Assembly (NCBI GenBank): GCA_030549335.1
Contig: CM060198.1
Location: forward strand, 42,386,353-42,450,352
Reading direction: 5' to 3'
DNA: 64,000 bases
DNA from: Pontederia crassipes
Lineage: Eukaryota > Streptophyta > Magnoliopsida > Commelinales > Pontederiaceae
Part shown: positions 1 through 13,431 of the stretch, piece by piece
Position numbering within the stretch: position 1 is the first letter of the stretch
Layout: every line of letters begins with the position of its first letter
Translations under genes and position numbers: made by a program
The notes under the pieces: model-generated
The model's database searches: none
The model's input: the letters and a program-made list of their open reading frames with translations, nothing else
What the model was told of the DNA's origin: nothing

Positions 1-1658
1 GTACTGTGTGACGCAGTCTTTTTTCGCAAGAAGAACCCAGCCCGAGTTCCTCCGTACACTGATGTGAATTGTGTGGAGTGTGACTAATGGATTGATTTAT
101 AGCACAGAATTGAAAATGCAACTAAATGATATATGGTCTAAACTCCTCACTTCACTGCACTGCGTAGATCGAAGTAGTTAACTCGAATGTCGTATCCACA
201 GTGATTTGAAACTAAAGATTCACTAACTAATTTAGATTAATCCTAAACTAAGTTAATTCTTTTTGGTGTTTTTAAGTGACTAATATAACAGATATGAAAT
301 GTTCTCTTAGGAAAGGGGTTCATCTAATATTCTGTTATGGAATGAATTAGAACAACTTAGCAATACAAATCAAACCAGATTCAACCTATAAAGACTGTTC
401 TCACAGTGCAGTAAAGTTAAAACTAAGTATCATATTTTCATATGAATATTACAAGAGTTTTAACTGATATTAAATTATCATGAAGCCTCTAGCTCAATGC
501 ATAAATACAATCAAATCTACAACTAGTGTTGATGCTCTTGGTTTATCTCTAAACAAGAAGGGAATATAAAATTAACCTCTCGACTGTCATTCCAATACGA
601 GATTCACATCAACAAGAGCTAAATGGATCCATTCTCAGCATAGAAAGATTAGAACCAGGAAACCAAGTCAACATAAATCACAAATGAAATCGAATCCAGA
701 AATTAATTGTTAATGTTCTTGATTCATTTTTGAATAACAAGAGAATCTAGAATCAGCCTCTCAGCTGCCATTACAAAATGAGATTTACATTAGCAAGAAG
801 TAAAAGGATGCATTCAGATCTTGACAAGGATAAAACTAGAAAATAAATGATGATGCTCTTGACTCATTTTTTAGCAAGAAAGAATCAAACAACAACTTCT
901 CTTTGATCACTAGAAAATAGGATTCACGTCAACATAAAACTGATTTGAAAACATTTAGAAATGCACTAACATCAATGGCAAAAGTGCTCTTCAATCATTC
1001 ATCCATAAATAGAAATTAAATTACTATCTTATCCTAAGAGAGCTAAGATTTAGCTCCTCAAAAGTGATGAAATCAATAGAATACAGATAAGGAACTGAAT
1101 CAAAAGCATCCTAAACATGAAGAAGAACAAAACTCCCAGCTCCAAAACTCTAGCAAGCAAGAACTCAGCCTCCAGCCAAATGACTAGGAGAGGAGATCCT
1201 CTTCTTGCTCCTCAACATCCCCTTTATATATGGGATTATCATCACCTTTTGATCTTCATAAAAAAACATTCATTCCATCTGATTTTGCCATCTATCTCTT
1301 GTCCTTTTTCTGTCAAAAAATTCCTTTCTCTTTGTTTTTGGCAGCTGCCTGTGGTCCCCTCTTACTTTTCCAACATGATTACTTGTCTTTTTATCCTTGA
1401 TTTGGTCCTACAACATCATGAATAGCAAGCATCAAACTCTTCAAATGAAAACTAGACAAATAAGAACTAAATGAATATATTATCCAGCTCAAATGTGCAA
1501 ATGTAAGATAACATTATGCTGAAAAGATCAATGCATGCATATTAAGCATAATTATCATAATATAAATATTTCAGGGCTTATATGCACATAAATTAAAATG
1601 GAAAATGAGTAAAAATTTAGTATGATCAATTAATGATCATACACGACCCAAGTTATGA
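1..1658. repeat. Gene-free stretch with three degenerate repeat units
   Basis: No supported gene. Between about 520 and 925 a unit recurs three times in diverged form (near 525, 710 and 848). Each copy reads roughly 'gatgctcttg..tca', then an 'aacaag' run, then 'cctctc', then a 'gattcac/gatttac at(c/t)a' stretch. The copies differ at many positions, so this looks like an old tandem duplication or transposon debris. The 1117-1425 open frame has no recognisable domain and normal AT-rich composition, so I do not call it a gene. The first 60 bases contain a short 'agcccgagttc' stretch like the LTR that follows, so the debris may belong to that element. Confidence 0.4.
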
Positions 1659-3253
1659 TGTGCCCAGACCGAGTTCATCGTAACTCAGCCCGAATCTATC
1701 ATTATCGCACTCTCCGAGCTCTGCAACCGGACGAACCCAGCCTGGGTTGAAGATGACCCCACCCGAGTTCTATCCACGACGAAGAGGTCGGACGCAACGG
1801 CAACCCCGATTCGACGACGATCCGCCCCGCCCGGGGTTTACCCCAGATTTCCATGAATGATGACCGATGAACTCAGCCCGGATTCCACCCTTACTCGTCT
1901 TGGGTTTCGAAGCGGCTAAGTTGATTTTTATGATATTTTGATCCCTGATTTATGTGCTTAATTTTGATCTAAGTCATGACGATGATTATATTGTTTATGC
2001 CTTTACTAATGATGTCTAATATGACCCAATGATCATACGACTCTTATTATGATGACTTAAAATAGATCTAATCATATCAGTGATGACATCGATTCATATC
2101 TATCAAAGCTGATCTATATATAATAATGATTAAGATGTTTATGCACATTTAATTTTTCTCCATGATCTTATTTTGTAGATCTGATTAAGTCTTATATAAC
2201 GATGATGATTAGGACCATTGATCAGTATGATTCGTTGATCCTTTCTTACAATGACCAAATATTGATCATGATCCTTATGTTCTAATAAAAATAAATTAAA
2301 AGCTGCAAGATAAAAGATGAAAAATATTAAATGAAAAGTTTTTTTATGATGGACTGGTGACGATTAGGTATGAACTGACTTCGATCAGTTATGAGCTAGC
2401 TTTGCCAATTATGATGATGATGGGTAAGTTGATGCAGACTTTCCTGTGGATTGAAATATATCCCAAATAAGTAAAAAATGAATAATAAGATGATGAAGCA
2501 TATTAATAATGAAATATCTTTATGATGATTATTGGCTATTGCCACTCTTACGATGAACTTTTCATGATCTCCTGGTATTAATATTCTTTCACAAAGATGG
2601 TTCACTTCTCATATAATGATTTCTTATATTCTTTTTATATGATGATGACATCATAATCATGATGATCAGCGCTTGCCACTTTATGACGATTTATTATGAT
2701 TTATCTTGATTTGTTGATCTTATGATCTTCAGAAGATGACACCTTGATTTATGAATCTCTTATGATCATATTTTATTCCTTACGACGATGATGTTATTAT
2801 GATTCCTGTCTATATGATTTTATGATTATTTTTACTTTACTTTGCAAAACTCATAGGGAGGTTTCTCCCATGCATCTTCTTAAATGTAGAATTAGATCTT
2901 AATGATGAAGGTAGTCAACAGTGACAGATCAAGCTCGTGGTGGTAGCATATGGGTGTCCTGAGTCTTTCTATTTATATCTTAGTCCTTTTGTGTTTATTA
3001 TTATGATGATGTATTAAATGAGTTTTTTCAGAACTCATATGATGATTTTTTTCATAGTCTTTCACATATTTCATGATGATATTATTCGCATATTTTCTCT
3101 TATTCATGATGTCTCTCTTCTACATATAATGTTATTTTTAGTTGACCAGTCAAAGTTTTATTTTTTGGTCAATATTATGTACACGTAAGAATGAACCGTA
3201 ACGTCCTCGAAGCGTATTCTGCCACATGGCAGGGTGCAATTTGGAACGTTACA
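1659..3253 (+). mobile_element. Truncated/solo LTR of a Ty3/gypsy-like element
   Basis: This segment is homologous to the LTR at 25040-26984. Both contain the 'ccgagttcat..cgaa' GC-rich block (1663 and 25560), the long 'atgatgat'-rich middle, and the same terminal block: 'ttgaccagtcaaa', then 'tttttggtcaatat', then a segment ending in 'cgttaca' (3140-3253 versus 26868-26984). The end in TTACA fits the TG...CA rule for LTR termini. The left end does not match the first 0.5 kb of the other LTR, so this copy is 5'-truncated or rearranged. No internal coding region is attached, so it is a solo LTR or fragment. Orientation follows the copy attached to pol. Confidence 0.7.
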
Positions 3254-5153
3254 ATATTTATGTAAAAAGTCATGATATTGATTAAATTTTGTCCAATCAA
3301 AATGCAACAAGCATGTAGACTAAACATAGATGGACCAAGTTTTAAAATTCCTAAACAGAAAACTATAATTGCAAGTGCACATTTTTATCGCAATATAAAG
3401 GATAACAAAGTCATAAGAAAACTCAAGCCAGATCAAAGCTATATTAACAAGATAGATTGAGCATTAGCCACAACAACTAAGGAGAGATATAATCACATGA
3501 ACCTAAAGGAAAATCAATTAAAATGTCTATTCTAAATATTTTTATGTTACTTAGAAAATAATTAAGGAGAAAATTATAATGCCAACTAATAGTTAATTAA
3601 ATGTTAAATTAACAACTAAATAATGATTTTGAGTAGATAGAGATGCAATAATAATAAAAGTATATAATTAGAAATAATCAATTCTGAAGTAGTTAAGCAA
3701 TGTTTAAGCGTGCCTTATCACAGAGAATAAATAATTACCTATGTCATTTGAAATAGAAGCTTGTCACTTTTCTTGCTTGATGTCAATCCCTAGGTTCAAA
3801 ATTTCAACTCTAAGAAAATTATAATAAAAGATTGCAACTTCAAATAATCTATTATTAAAACTACATGCTTAAGATTCTCTTTATATCCATTGATTTTAGA
3901 GGATAAATAGAAACGAATACAACTTTACAATATGACAACAACCAACCACTTCTTAACCTGACACCCATGGCATACCCACTATTCTCGCATATTAGTGGGA
4001 GTTGTTTGTTTGCATTACAAAAGAATGAAAATTCTTGTTTGTTAGTTTTGTAACAAAATCACATGTTTTTGTATAATATGATAAAAAGGAAAAACGAGAG
4101 TAAAAATATGACAACGAATGAAATTGCTTGGAAGAAATGAAAATCTTTAAAAGACCTAAAAGCATATATGTTTCCATGTGACCTAAAAGTTTCAAATGAC
4201 TAAAGTGAATAAGTGAATATATGATTAAGAGGGAGTGAAATCTTTGCCTCACACATGTCTAACTTGTAGACAACTTTTTCATGAGTCAAAAGAGAGATAT
4301 AAAATAAAAATTATTAGAACCTTATATTGTAATGACTCAAAATTGAACTCTGCCATGTGGCTAAATCCAACTTAAAGATGTTAATTACTGATGCAATGAT
4401 CTTGATAAAAGGATTTGGCTTTGACTAATTCATTGATCATAATACAATAAAATGTGTAAGCGTTAGAAACAAAAATTAATATTTAATAAAAATGAGTTCA
4501 ACATTCTTTTGAAAATAAAATGAGTTTCGACATTAAAAGAATATAAAAAGTCTTTATAAAACCCATTACAATTCAAGAATTTGCAAAAGGAAACAATAAG
4601 ATAATAAAGGACAATGGATAACCCATGATCACCCCATGTATGCATCACCATCAAGAACAACAACGTCACTTTCTCTCATCTTTGATTTCACTAATTGTCT
4701 ACAAAAATAGCGTAGGGGAACAATACTTTATAAACTTCATAATCCAATGGGTGAATAAAAATTCAATAAAATAATTATCAAACAATAGATTAAGCACAAC
4801 AATAATATTTAGCTCTGAATTAATCAATGAGAGATTAGTATCAATAATTCAAACAACAATGAATAGAATAATTCAAATGTTCAATGTGATAATTTGATAA
4901 ACATCAATAAGAGTTAAATTCATGATAAGGTCTTCACGTAAGATCAATTGATGAATCATCTCTAATTATTAATGAAGGGATATTAATGCAATACTTTATT
5001 ATTATTTTAAATTCAATGCTTTGATAATGGAAGTTGCACTCAACTTTTGAGTCACTAATTTTTTTAAGCAATGTCACTAGTTTAGTATTTTTGTTCAATG
5101 AGGTGTTATGTTTTTTCATGATTGACTTATGGTTGTACTAAAAATGTCCTCTC
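3254..5153. other. AT-rich intergenic sequence, nothing recognised
   Basis: Open frames here are short, AT-rich and without recognisable domains. I see no RNA gene, no clear terminal inverted repeats and no simple array. Confidence 0.5.
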
Positions 5154-5531
5154 TAAGGGCTTGCTTGGTTCAAAAATCAAGGGAAAAGGGGGAAGGAAAA
5201 AGATGGAAAGGGAAAGGAAGAGAATAGTTAACCTTGTTTGGATGACATGAAGGGAATGTAATGAAGATTTAATAATAAATTTATTTAGACTATTTTTATT
5301 TCTCGTATGTGTATTTATATGTTAAGTTTATAAAACTAAATATGAAGAATTGTTTTAATTATACATTTCCATTCCTTTCCACCCAAGAAAAAAAAAGAGA
5401 TGTTGGAGGGGAATGGAGGGAAAAATATTTTCATTTCTTATTCAACTTAAACTCAATTAAACAAGGAAAATATGTTCTCCTGCTTTCCCTTCCTCCTCTT
5501 TACCTTCTTTTCGCTATTAACCAAACCAAGG
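5154..5531. mobile_element. Possible MITE with G-rich/C-rich inverted ends
   Basis: The left end 'agggcttgcttggtt' (about 5156) is an imperfect inverted match to the right end 'aaccaaaccaaggga' (about 5518). Between them, a purine-rich left arm (aaggggg, aagggaaagg) faces a pyrimidine-rich right arm (tttcccttcctcc). This is typical of short Tourist/Stowaway-type foldback elements. I could not fix the target-site duplication, so boundaries and superfamily are uncertain. Confidence 0.4.
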
Positions 5532-5959
5532 GAGAATGCACATTCTTCCGTGAGATTATATTTTGTTACGTAATGAGGAACAATCGTGCAATAATGACAT
5601 ATATGAGGTAGCCATACTTGATGATTCCAATGTTGTATCTCACTCTTTTTAGCTGAGCTATTGGTCATGTGGTGCGATTTATGATCTTACTAGTCTTTAT
5701 CGACTTTCATCTTATCTCGAGAATTTTACGTGTAAGATTTTAATACGAACCTAATTTTGGTCAATTTCATCCGATCTTATACGATCTCATATGATTAATA
5801 TAATAATTTAAATATTAATAAAATACATTTATGATAATAGAAATTAATTCATATGAAACTTAATATGTTTTCTTTATTTTTTATGTAATTTGGCTTAAAA
5901 ATCGATAGGGCCATAATTTAAAATTTAAATGTAAAAAAATACATTTATTATTTTAAAAC

Positions 5960-6640
5960 ATACTAGTGCTAAATCCCGTGCGAGGCACTAATGATCAATA
6001 TTAAAAAAAATATGCAATACATAATTGTAATATTATAATTTATAATAATTATCAAAATAATTTATTATCACTTATATGTGACAAATAGATAAGGATAAAA
6101 TTTTGTGTGGGCCGTTTGGCTCGGCAAGTGACCTTCATTAAATTCTACCGAGCCCAACCCCACCCAATAAGAACCCAATCAAGACCAAGCTCAAGTCAGA
6201 TCGTGCCGAGGTGCCCAACAGGATGCTAAGCACGACCCTGCACTTGACCAAGGAACCAGGCCCGACTGACATAGGGCCAGCCCGATGAACAATTATTTTT
6301 TATTATATATTTAAATATTTAATAACATATTATAACTATGTTATATATAAAAGTTTATTATATATATAATAATAATATCATATATTATATTATTTTTAAT
6401 ATAAATATATTATGATACTTTAAAAGTTTTATTATTTTATAATGAACACAAATTAACTTTGGACAAAAGAATGGGTCTTCTGACCCGACATGATCCAGCT
6501 CGCCCAACTCGGTCGGGCCATGCACGAATTGTGTCGAGTTGGCATAATGTCACTCCAGCATGACACGACTTATTTTTAAAATGGGCCAAGTGATGGTCAA
6601 ACACAAGTTGATTGGCCCAAACACGGTGCAAACATAGGTC
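5960..6640. mobile_element. Probable old non-autonomous transposon remnant
   Basis: Two GC-rich blocks (6110-6290 and 6475-6600) with recurring 'gcccgac', 'tcgggcc' and 'cgtgccgag' words face each other around an AT-only core (6295-6450). The composition and layout resemble the hAT-like element at 17399-17901, but the ends are eroded and I cannot define terminal repeats or a duplication. The 6437-6631 open frame is only the complement of the GC block. Confidence 0.3.
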
Positions 6641-6649
6641 TAAAAATGA

Positions 6650-9260
6650 AATAGTATACTATCTTAGTATACTGGTACATTACCTTTTAGAAAGTAAATA
6701 TTATTTATTTAATCATACTCAAATCCAATATTTATTATTTTTTGGAATAATACATTATCTTTTAAGATTCTTTTATTATACTTGTCCATTATTAAATTAA
6801 TTTTAATTTGGACTCAATTTCTTAAATTAAATTTATATTTTAATAAAAAAACTACCTCATGTCTTTCAAAACTAAAAATAAAGTAAAATAATCTTATTTT
6901 TATTCTACTTATACGATAGCTTAGACAAAAGGAAGTTTATTTATTGTAATCATAATAAAATGGACTTATTTATTTTTTAATTTCTGAAATAATAGAATAT
7001 TTTTTATAAAACAAAATATTATTTTATTATAATTGTCCACTATCTTTTAGAAAATAAATATTTAATATTGATTGTACTCAAATTAAATTATTTTTTAATT
7101 AAAAAATAACAAATCATGCTTCATAAAGGAAATTTATTATTTTTACATTTTATAAAATAAATTTTATTTTTTTAATCATACTAAAAAATTGATTCTAATT
7201 AAATTATTCTCATAAACTGTATTCATTTATTTTTGTTACCTTATATAACAAACCATTATAAGATAATTTTTAATTTTCTAAAGTTATCCATTATATTTAG
7301 AAAAGAAAATATAATAATAGATTAATCTTAATTGAACTCAAATTTAATTCTTTATTTTAAATTATCTGGACTCAATTGAATTCATTGCTTTAAGTTTTTT
7401 TTTTACTTCGAAAATAATATATTTATCTTTTGAAAATGAAATGTTATTTATTTTTTATACTTGTACATTGCCTTTACAAATGAAATAATATTATTTAATC
7501 CACATTATTTTTTAGGAATAATATATTATTTATTTTATTACTTTTTGTGTATCCCTTGAAAGGGATAATTATTTATTTTAATCACACTCAAATGGATAAA
7601 ATTGAAATATTAATCTTAATAGCACTAAAAAATTATTTATTTTAATTAGTTTTAATTAACTATGAAAATAATAAATGATCTTATAAAATAAAATATTATT
7701 TATTTTAATCATACTAAAAAAATTCCTTCTAATAAAATTATGCTAATAAACTTAATCTTCTTTTATTTTTGTTAGCTTATGTAACAAACTTTCACAAAAT
7801 AATTTAAAATGAAATATATTTTTTATTGAAGTTGTACGTTGCCTTTAGAAAGGAAATATTATTTATTTAACACAAAAATATAATACATTATTTTTTAGAA
7901 CATATTATCTATTTTATTATATTTTGTGTATTAGCTTTGAGAAAGGGAAGCTTATTTATTTTAATCATACTCAAATTCATAAAAAGAAAGATTAATAGTA
8001 ATTTGATTCAAATTAAAGATTTCATTTTAAATCATTTTGGAAAATAAAAATATTTTAAAAAGGAATTGTTATTTACATGAATATTATCTTTTAGAAAGAA
8101 AATATTATTTATTTTAATCATACTTAAATTGATAAAAAAAGAAAGAATTAATCTTAATTTAACTCAATTTGAATAATTTAATTTAAAATATTATTTGATC
8201 CTGAAAATAACAATTATCTTTTAACAAAGAATTACTATTTACTTATACATAATTTTTTAAAAGGGAACATTATTTATTTAAATATTCTCAAATTGGAATA
8301 ATATATTTTTAATTTGATACAAATTGTGATTGTCATTTTAAATTATTTTTTAATTCCGAAACTAACAAACTATCTTTTAAAAAGGAAATCTTATTTACTT
8401 ACACATTATCTTTTAGAAGAAAATATTATTTACTAGTCATACTCAAATTGATAAAAAGTAAATATTAATATTAATTTGTTAAAAAGGAAATATTTAATAC
8501 ACATTATCAAATTTAAATCCTTATATTAATTTGTTTTTTAATTTCGAGAATAAAAATTGTCTTTTTAAAAATTAATCATTATTCACCTGCACATTATCTT
8601 TTAGAAAGAAAATATGATTTATTTTAGTCATACTCAAATTGACAAAAGAAAATAACAATCTTAATTTGACTCAAGTTAAACCTTTTATACTTTTAATTAA
8701 ATTAACTTTTGTATGCTTATAATTATTTTAATCAAACAATCTTTCTTCTAAATAAATTAGAATATTTTAAATATTAATAGAGTTTTAACTCCTACTTAGT
8801 AATAAATTCTATGCATGCGGCCACCACCAATTTACCTAACTAATATTATAGGTTTTATATTAATTTATCTTATTTAACTAATTTTGTAGGGTTAGTTTTA
8901 TCTTTTATATTTAAATTTTTTTCATATATCATATGTTATATTAATTTTCAGTTTTAAAACTCCTACTCTTACTCAAATTAAATATTTTTATATTTCTATT
9001 TAAGCAATTATTTTCAGTTAATTTTATTTTTCTCTCTCCACCGTGCATACCTTGTTTAACAAAATTTGTAGGCTTGATTTTATCTTTTGTATTTAAACTC
9101 ATCATATATTATTAATTTCCAGTCCCATATATTATTATCTTATTTAACTTAAGATTAGTTTTATATTATTACTTAAAAGGTCTTACAAGATTGATTTTAC
9201 CTTTTAGATTTAAATTTTCTTAAATTAGTTAAATGTTATTATTTGATATGTGTAAGCGTG
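6650..9260. repeat. Degenerate AT-rich array
   Basis: A set of words recurs irregularly over about 2 kb: 'cttttagaaag', 'aatattatttattttaatcatactcaaatt', 'gataaaaagaaa' and 'aatcttaatttgactcaa'. Copies start near 6713, 7074, 7584, 7966, 8120, 8437 and 8630, with spacings from about 150 to 380 bases. This suggests a tandem repeat that has been shuffled by indels. A+T content is very high and there is no coding capacity. From 8700 to 9460 the sequence stays AT-rich without a clear unit. Confidence 0.55.
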
Positions 9261-9463
9261 ATATTCTATCATTTATCGCGACCTTTGTGCGTTTACCCCT
9301 CCTTCCTCTCCTCGTATATATATACATGTTTTTATTAATAGATAGCCTACCATACGCAATTCTATCTTAACGATCGATCTATTGACCCATCTCGTATGAT
9401 CGCAATCGTTGACCTTTCGTGGTGTGATCCAACCCAAAGCCAGTAAGGAAGAAACCAGACAAT

Positions 9464-10176
9464 GATGCCCTAGTTACCTCCGCCTGCCCCAGACCCGTCG
9501 TTGCCGCTTGCCGCCGTGTGTTGCAGCCGCCTGCCGCCGTGTGTTGCAGCCGCCTGCCGCCAGTCGTTGCCGCCTGCCGCCGTGTGCTGACGCCTGCCGC
9601 CGTTTGTTCCAGCCGTCTGCCGGTGTGTGCTGCTGCTGCTCGCCGTGAATAGCCGGTATTCCCTTACTCCTCCCTCCCTCAATACGGCACCGCCATTCTT
9701 TTCTGTCGCCGGGGTCCCTGCTCGAGACCTCAGCGCGCAGGGAGCTCGTCGCGAGAAGGGAGGCGCCAAGGTCTCCCTGCTCGCGCAGTGCAGCAGGGAG
9801 GTCTGCGCTGTTTCCTGCTCGCAAGCAGGGAGGCCTGCACCGAGGTCTCCCTGCTCGCGCAGGGCTCGCAATCCTTGTGAAGAGGGAGACAGGTGTATGA
9901 GTAGATGACTTTAAGTTAGAAATAGCTATGTAGGATTATACAAGTAATTGTTTAAGCCTGTTTAAAACTTAAGTTAGGATTATATAAGTAACAGTTGTTG
10001 TCCTTGCACGCTTAATTAGGTTTGAATTAAGTTTTGATTATGTTGTATGCTTGTATAGAATGTTACCTAAAGGAAAATTTGCATCTAGTTTGGGTTCAGG
10101 AGTTGGAGACACAAATAAATAATATATAAAATAATCTGGTAGTTGTCGTCAGTGTTACGTGTTTGACAACATTGGA
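9464..10176 (+). mobile_element. Non-autonomous hAT-like element, left copy
   Basis: This is homologous, in inverted orientation, to 13608-14720. Shared blocks are 'atgccctagttacct' (9464; reverse complement at 14506), a GC-rich core of 'gcagggag' and 'ctgctcgcgagc' repeats (9720-9880), 'ggattatataagtaa', 'attatgttgtat.cttgtataga.tgttac', and 'ggttcaggagttgga'. It ends in 'acgtgtttgacaacattg', the same terminus as the element at 44252-45339, which has an 8-bp duplication and hAT-type ends. The left terminus is eroded and may lie near 9300. The open frames in the GC-rich core come from the repeat composition and are not genes. Confidence 0.65.
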
Positions 10177-10179
10177 TGA

Positions 10180-10745
10180 CCCTAACAGTTGGCTGGGTGA
10201 TGTCTAATGGCCATAACAATTGGCAGGGTGATATGTATTCCTTGAGATGCCTACCTGACAAAAACCTATGACGTAGCCATAGATAATAACCCTAGCAGTT
10301 GAATGGGAGTGATGTATAATGGCCCAAGCAGTTCTAGGGGCGATGTATGATGATACTCGTGAATAGCTAGGTGACTAGGATACTCGCGTTTAGCAAAGTG
10401 ATAGATAATTCTCACGATTATTGAGGTGATGATGATGCTCACGGTTGATAATTCCATCTTGTTTTGCTCATTTTGTTGATTGTTTTCTTTGTCGTTGAGG
10501 TGTCTGGCCATACATGATGACCCTAGCAGTTGAATGGGAGTGATGTATTATGGCCCGAGCAGTTGTAGGGGCGAGATACAATGATATTCATGAATTGCTA
10601 GGTGGCTAGTATACTTGCGTTACCAAAGGGATGATAATGCCTGTGATTAACGAGTTGATGATCATGCTCGCGGTTGATGATATCTGTTGGTTTTACTCAT
10701 TTTCTTGATAGGTTTCTTATTTAGAGGGTCTGTGATGTCTTCTTA
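10180..10745. repeat. Two tandem units of about 235 bp upstream of NUS1
   Basis: The block starting 'accctagcagttgaatggga' at about 10282 recurs at about 10513, followed in both by 'gtgatgta(t)', 'atggccc.agcagtt.taggggcga', 'gctaggtg.ctag.atact.gcgtt', 'gatgatgctc.cggttgat' and a 'ttttgctcattt..ttgat' end. A weaker third copy begins near 10186. The array lies immediately upstream of, or within, the 5' leader of the NUS1 gene, so it may influence its promoter. That is inference. Confidence 0.7.
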
Positions 10746-10949
10746 CTCTTTTTTGTTTTTGTCTTTGTAGATTTGTAACCTAAGGGAATGCAAAGCTATT
10801 GATCAAGGCTCGCTACAGGTTCATGCTTTTCCTTCTCTTTTTTTTTACGTCTTAATTTTTCTTTCTTTCTACAGATATCCTTAAATTGTGTTCAGCCATG
10901 ATAAACTAACTTTATTGTGAAATTTGAAGGTTGTATTTGGATCTAGAAT

Positions 10950-12486
10950 ATGCAAAATCTTTGGTCATCGATGATTGTCAGATTTGTACTGGGTTTTCTT
11001 TGGTGCTTGCTGCATCTGGTTGTCAGTGCTGTACATGCCGGATCATGTTTGATTCAATTGTTCCTTTCCTTCCTGATCTCAGCTGGTGTGTTGAAGAAAT
11101 ACAAAACCTTGCAGTTGGATAAACTGAGGCATCTTGCAGTTGTCTTTGACAGTGAAGAAGCAAAAAACACAACGAAAATTAATAAACTTTTGATATGGTT
11201 ATCAGAGGCGAATGTGAAATATGTTATTCTTTATGACATGGAAGGTAAGTATGAACCGTGTATAGTATATATAAAGTATATGAATACCTTTGACCAAATG
11301 GCGGATATCATTGACTCACTAATTGCTAGGAATTTTTTGTCCCTTTACTGTTACTATTAACTTCATGTTTGATGGTGTGCAGGAGTGCTGAAGAATACTA
11401 TTGGAAGTGTTCTTAAGAAGCCAAGTATAATAGCTAGCCATGTAAGTTATACAAGTTTATCTTTTAGGTCCTCCATACATTGTGAGATAAAGTTCCTTTT
11501 GTCCTTTTTCTCTTTGTTTAAGAACATGTACTCATTGACCTACTTTGGATTTATTGATCACCCAATGTAGGTTGATGGAGTAAACAATATGGCTTTTCTT
11601 TATCACACAGAAATGATGACAGTCGAGATACTTTCTTTTTCTGATGGCAAGGAAGTAGTTGCTAAAGCAGCTAACTTCCTATGTTCAAAATACTTGGAGG
11701 ATTCCATAGATTGCAAACGGATAGAACCACACTTCACAGCATCTGATTTGGCATACTCTTTAAAAGCAGTAGGTGTGCAATCTTAATTTGTAGCGAACCA
11801 GAACTCTTTTCTACAGGTATATCAAGATTAATATAACATCCTCATTTTATTAGGTTATGGAGGACCTGAACCTGATCTTCTTCTAATATATGGACCTGCT
11901 AGATGTCATTTAGGATTCCCTGCATGGAGATTACGATATACAGAAATCATGTAAGACTTATTTCACCAATGCAATATTTTTTTGTCTACCAGAATTCAAA
12001 TATTAACCTTTTGTGGATTGTCCTCTCATCTTGTGGTATTGGTACCATACTTCTAGTAATTTTGTAAAAAACTTCACATATAATGAGGCCTCTGCCATTT
12101 GAGATGCTGCTATAATGTCATTGATAATTTTTCTAAAAAAAATTCATTGATAATTCTTGCTATTTGACAACATTACTTCATTCCTATTTAACAAGATGCT
12201 CTTTTCTAGGACACAATTTACTTTTGTTTTTTTTGCTTTTGCGACTGGTGAATCAGAATAGTTTTGGTCATTGTATAAGGAATCTTTTGCAAATTGCAAT
12301 GCAATAGCATGTTCTGGTTGTTTATCATTAACCTTTTTTTGTTACTTACACCCATTGTACTGAAGTTCTCGTTTCTCATCTGTCTTACTGTTCAGTCATA
12401 TGGGTTCTCTGAAAGGTGTAACATATGGTGCAGTTCTGAAAGCCTTATACGAATTTTCAAAGAAGAACCAAAGATATGGAAAGTAG
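10950..12486 (+). CDS. LEW1: NUS1/LEW1-type dehydrodolichyl diphosphate synthase complex subunit (complete, 5 exons)
   Basis: Non-catalytic partner of cis-prenyltransferase, the ER-membrane complex that makes the dolichol precursor for protein N-glycosylation. Exons: 10950-11244, 11383-11441, 11571-11772, 11854-11950 and 12396-12486. All introns are GT-AG and the phases join without a break, giving 744 nt and 247 residues, close to the plant LEW1 length. The start is the first ATG after an in-frame TAG two codons upstream (10944). Residues about 8-48 form hydrophobic membrane segments. The body contains FDSEEA, ILYDMEG, FSDGKE and VVAKAANF. The late conserved block reads GPEPDLLLIYGPARCHLGFPAW as two pieces spliced from exons 3 and 4. 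The C-terminus ends in RYGK, fitting the RxG motif of the NUS1 family that completes the partner's active site. A 5' leader exon near 10771-10817 is possible. The gene is flanked by two inverted hAT-like elements. Confidence 0.93.
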
Positions 12487-12649
12487 TTATCTCAATACAA
12501 GGTAACATATTCAGAATATTTCTTGTCAGAGCCACATAAATACACCCAATGATTCCTCTACTCTGGCTTTTAAATGTTTATCATATTATTGATGTTATAT
12601 CTCATCTACCTCCCCCTTCTACTAGCAATGTTCAAGCTGTGCCCTCATC

Positions 12650-13205
12650 TTTGTGCGCATGTCAAGAGTTGGATCACCCTTGAGCATCCCAGGGGACTGT
12701 CGTCCACCGAATTTGACCTCGCTCAGGGTTCTTTGTTTAACGTGTCACTGCCTTGGATATTTTGCCAAAACTTGCACTTTGCCGGAGCATTGCCTCTGCC
12801 ATGGTCAGGAAGGGCCCCTCCAGCCTGTTTTTTTAATGCACAATAACATGCGATATCTGATAGTGGATAGATGTAGTGGACCTGGATGCACTCACCATAT
12901 TTTTTTTTTGACACAGCCCAACATGGGCGCACGAGGACCTCGCTCCTGGCTTCCCCTCTGTGCACTGCTCGTAGTTTTCTGGGTCATTGGATTTAGCACA
13001 ATAATACCATTTTTGGGGGAGATGCCACGTTAAGAATACTGTACATCATATTCGTTTTCTGTCTAGAGAATGGGGTGAGGTTAATCTTTTGGTCGCCATC
13101 TCTATAGTGTTCCATTTCAGTACACATGTACATCTTCTCGGTTCTTTATATATACATACATGGATGACTAGACATTTCTGTTCTTCCTTTAACCCTAAAA
13201 ATGAA
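12650..13205 (+). pseudogene. Internally deleted L1-type LINE remnant (copy 1)
   Basis: A translated stretch contains a decayed CCHC zinc knuckle (C-x2-C-x4-Y-x4-C, about 12745-12790), as in plant L1 ORF1 nucleic-acid-binding regions. It then jumps to sequence like the end of ORF2 and the 3' region, including 'tggggtgaggtt' and 'atacatggatgac', ending near the A-rich 'cctaaaaa' at 13194. Reverse transcriptase is absent, so it is a deletion derivative. The same structure occurs at 15410-15935 because the whole region was duplicated. Confidence 0.55.
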
Positions 13206-13431
13206 TTCTTTATAATTGGTCTTGTGTGAATTTTTTTTTAAGTAAAAACTTGACATACTCCCTTTTTCTTTTGATGTTTCAAGACTTGTTAAGTTCATAA
13301 TTGCAAGGCTTGGGTTGTGCCAAATTGTCCATATCAATTGTTCAATCTTGACACCCAGAACATCTCAAAGAAATGTCACCCAAAAGCATAGATTTTTTAT
13401 TCTATTCATGCAAATATTAACCTTCTGATAA

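Noticed and set aside
9470-9908. Overlapping long open frames on both strands
   Set aside because: They lie in a GC-rich internally repetitive block of a hAT-like element. The peptides are Arg/Ala/Gly runs with no domain, and the block recurs at 14045-14300.
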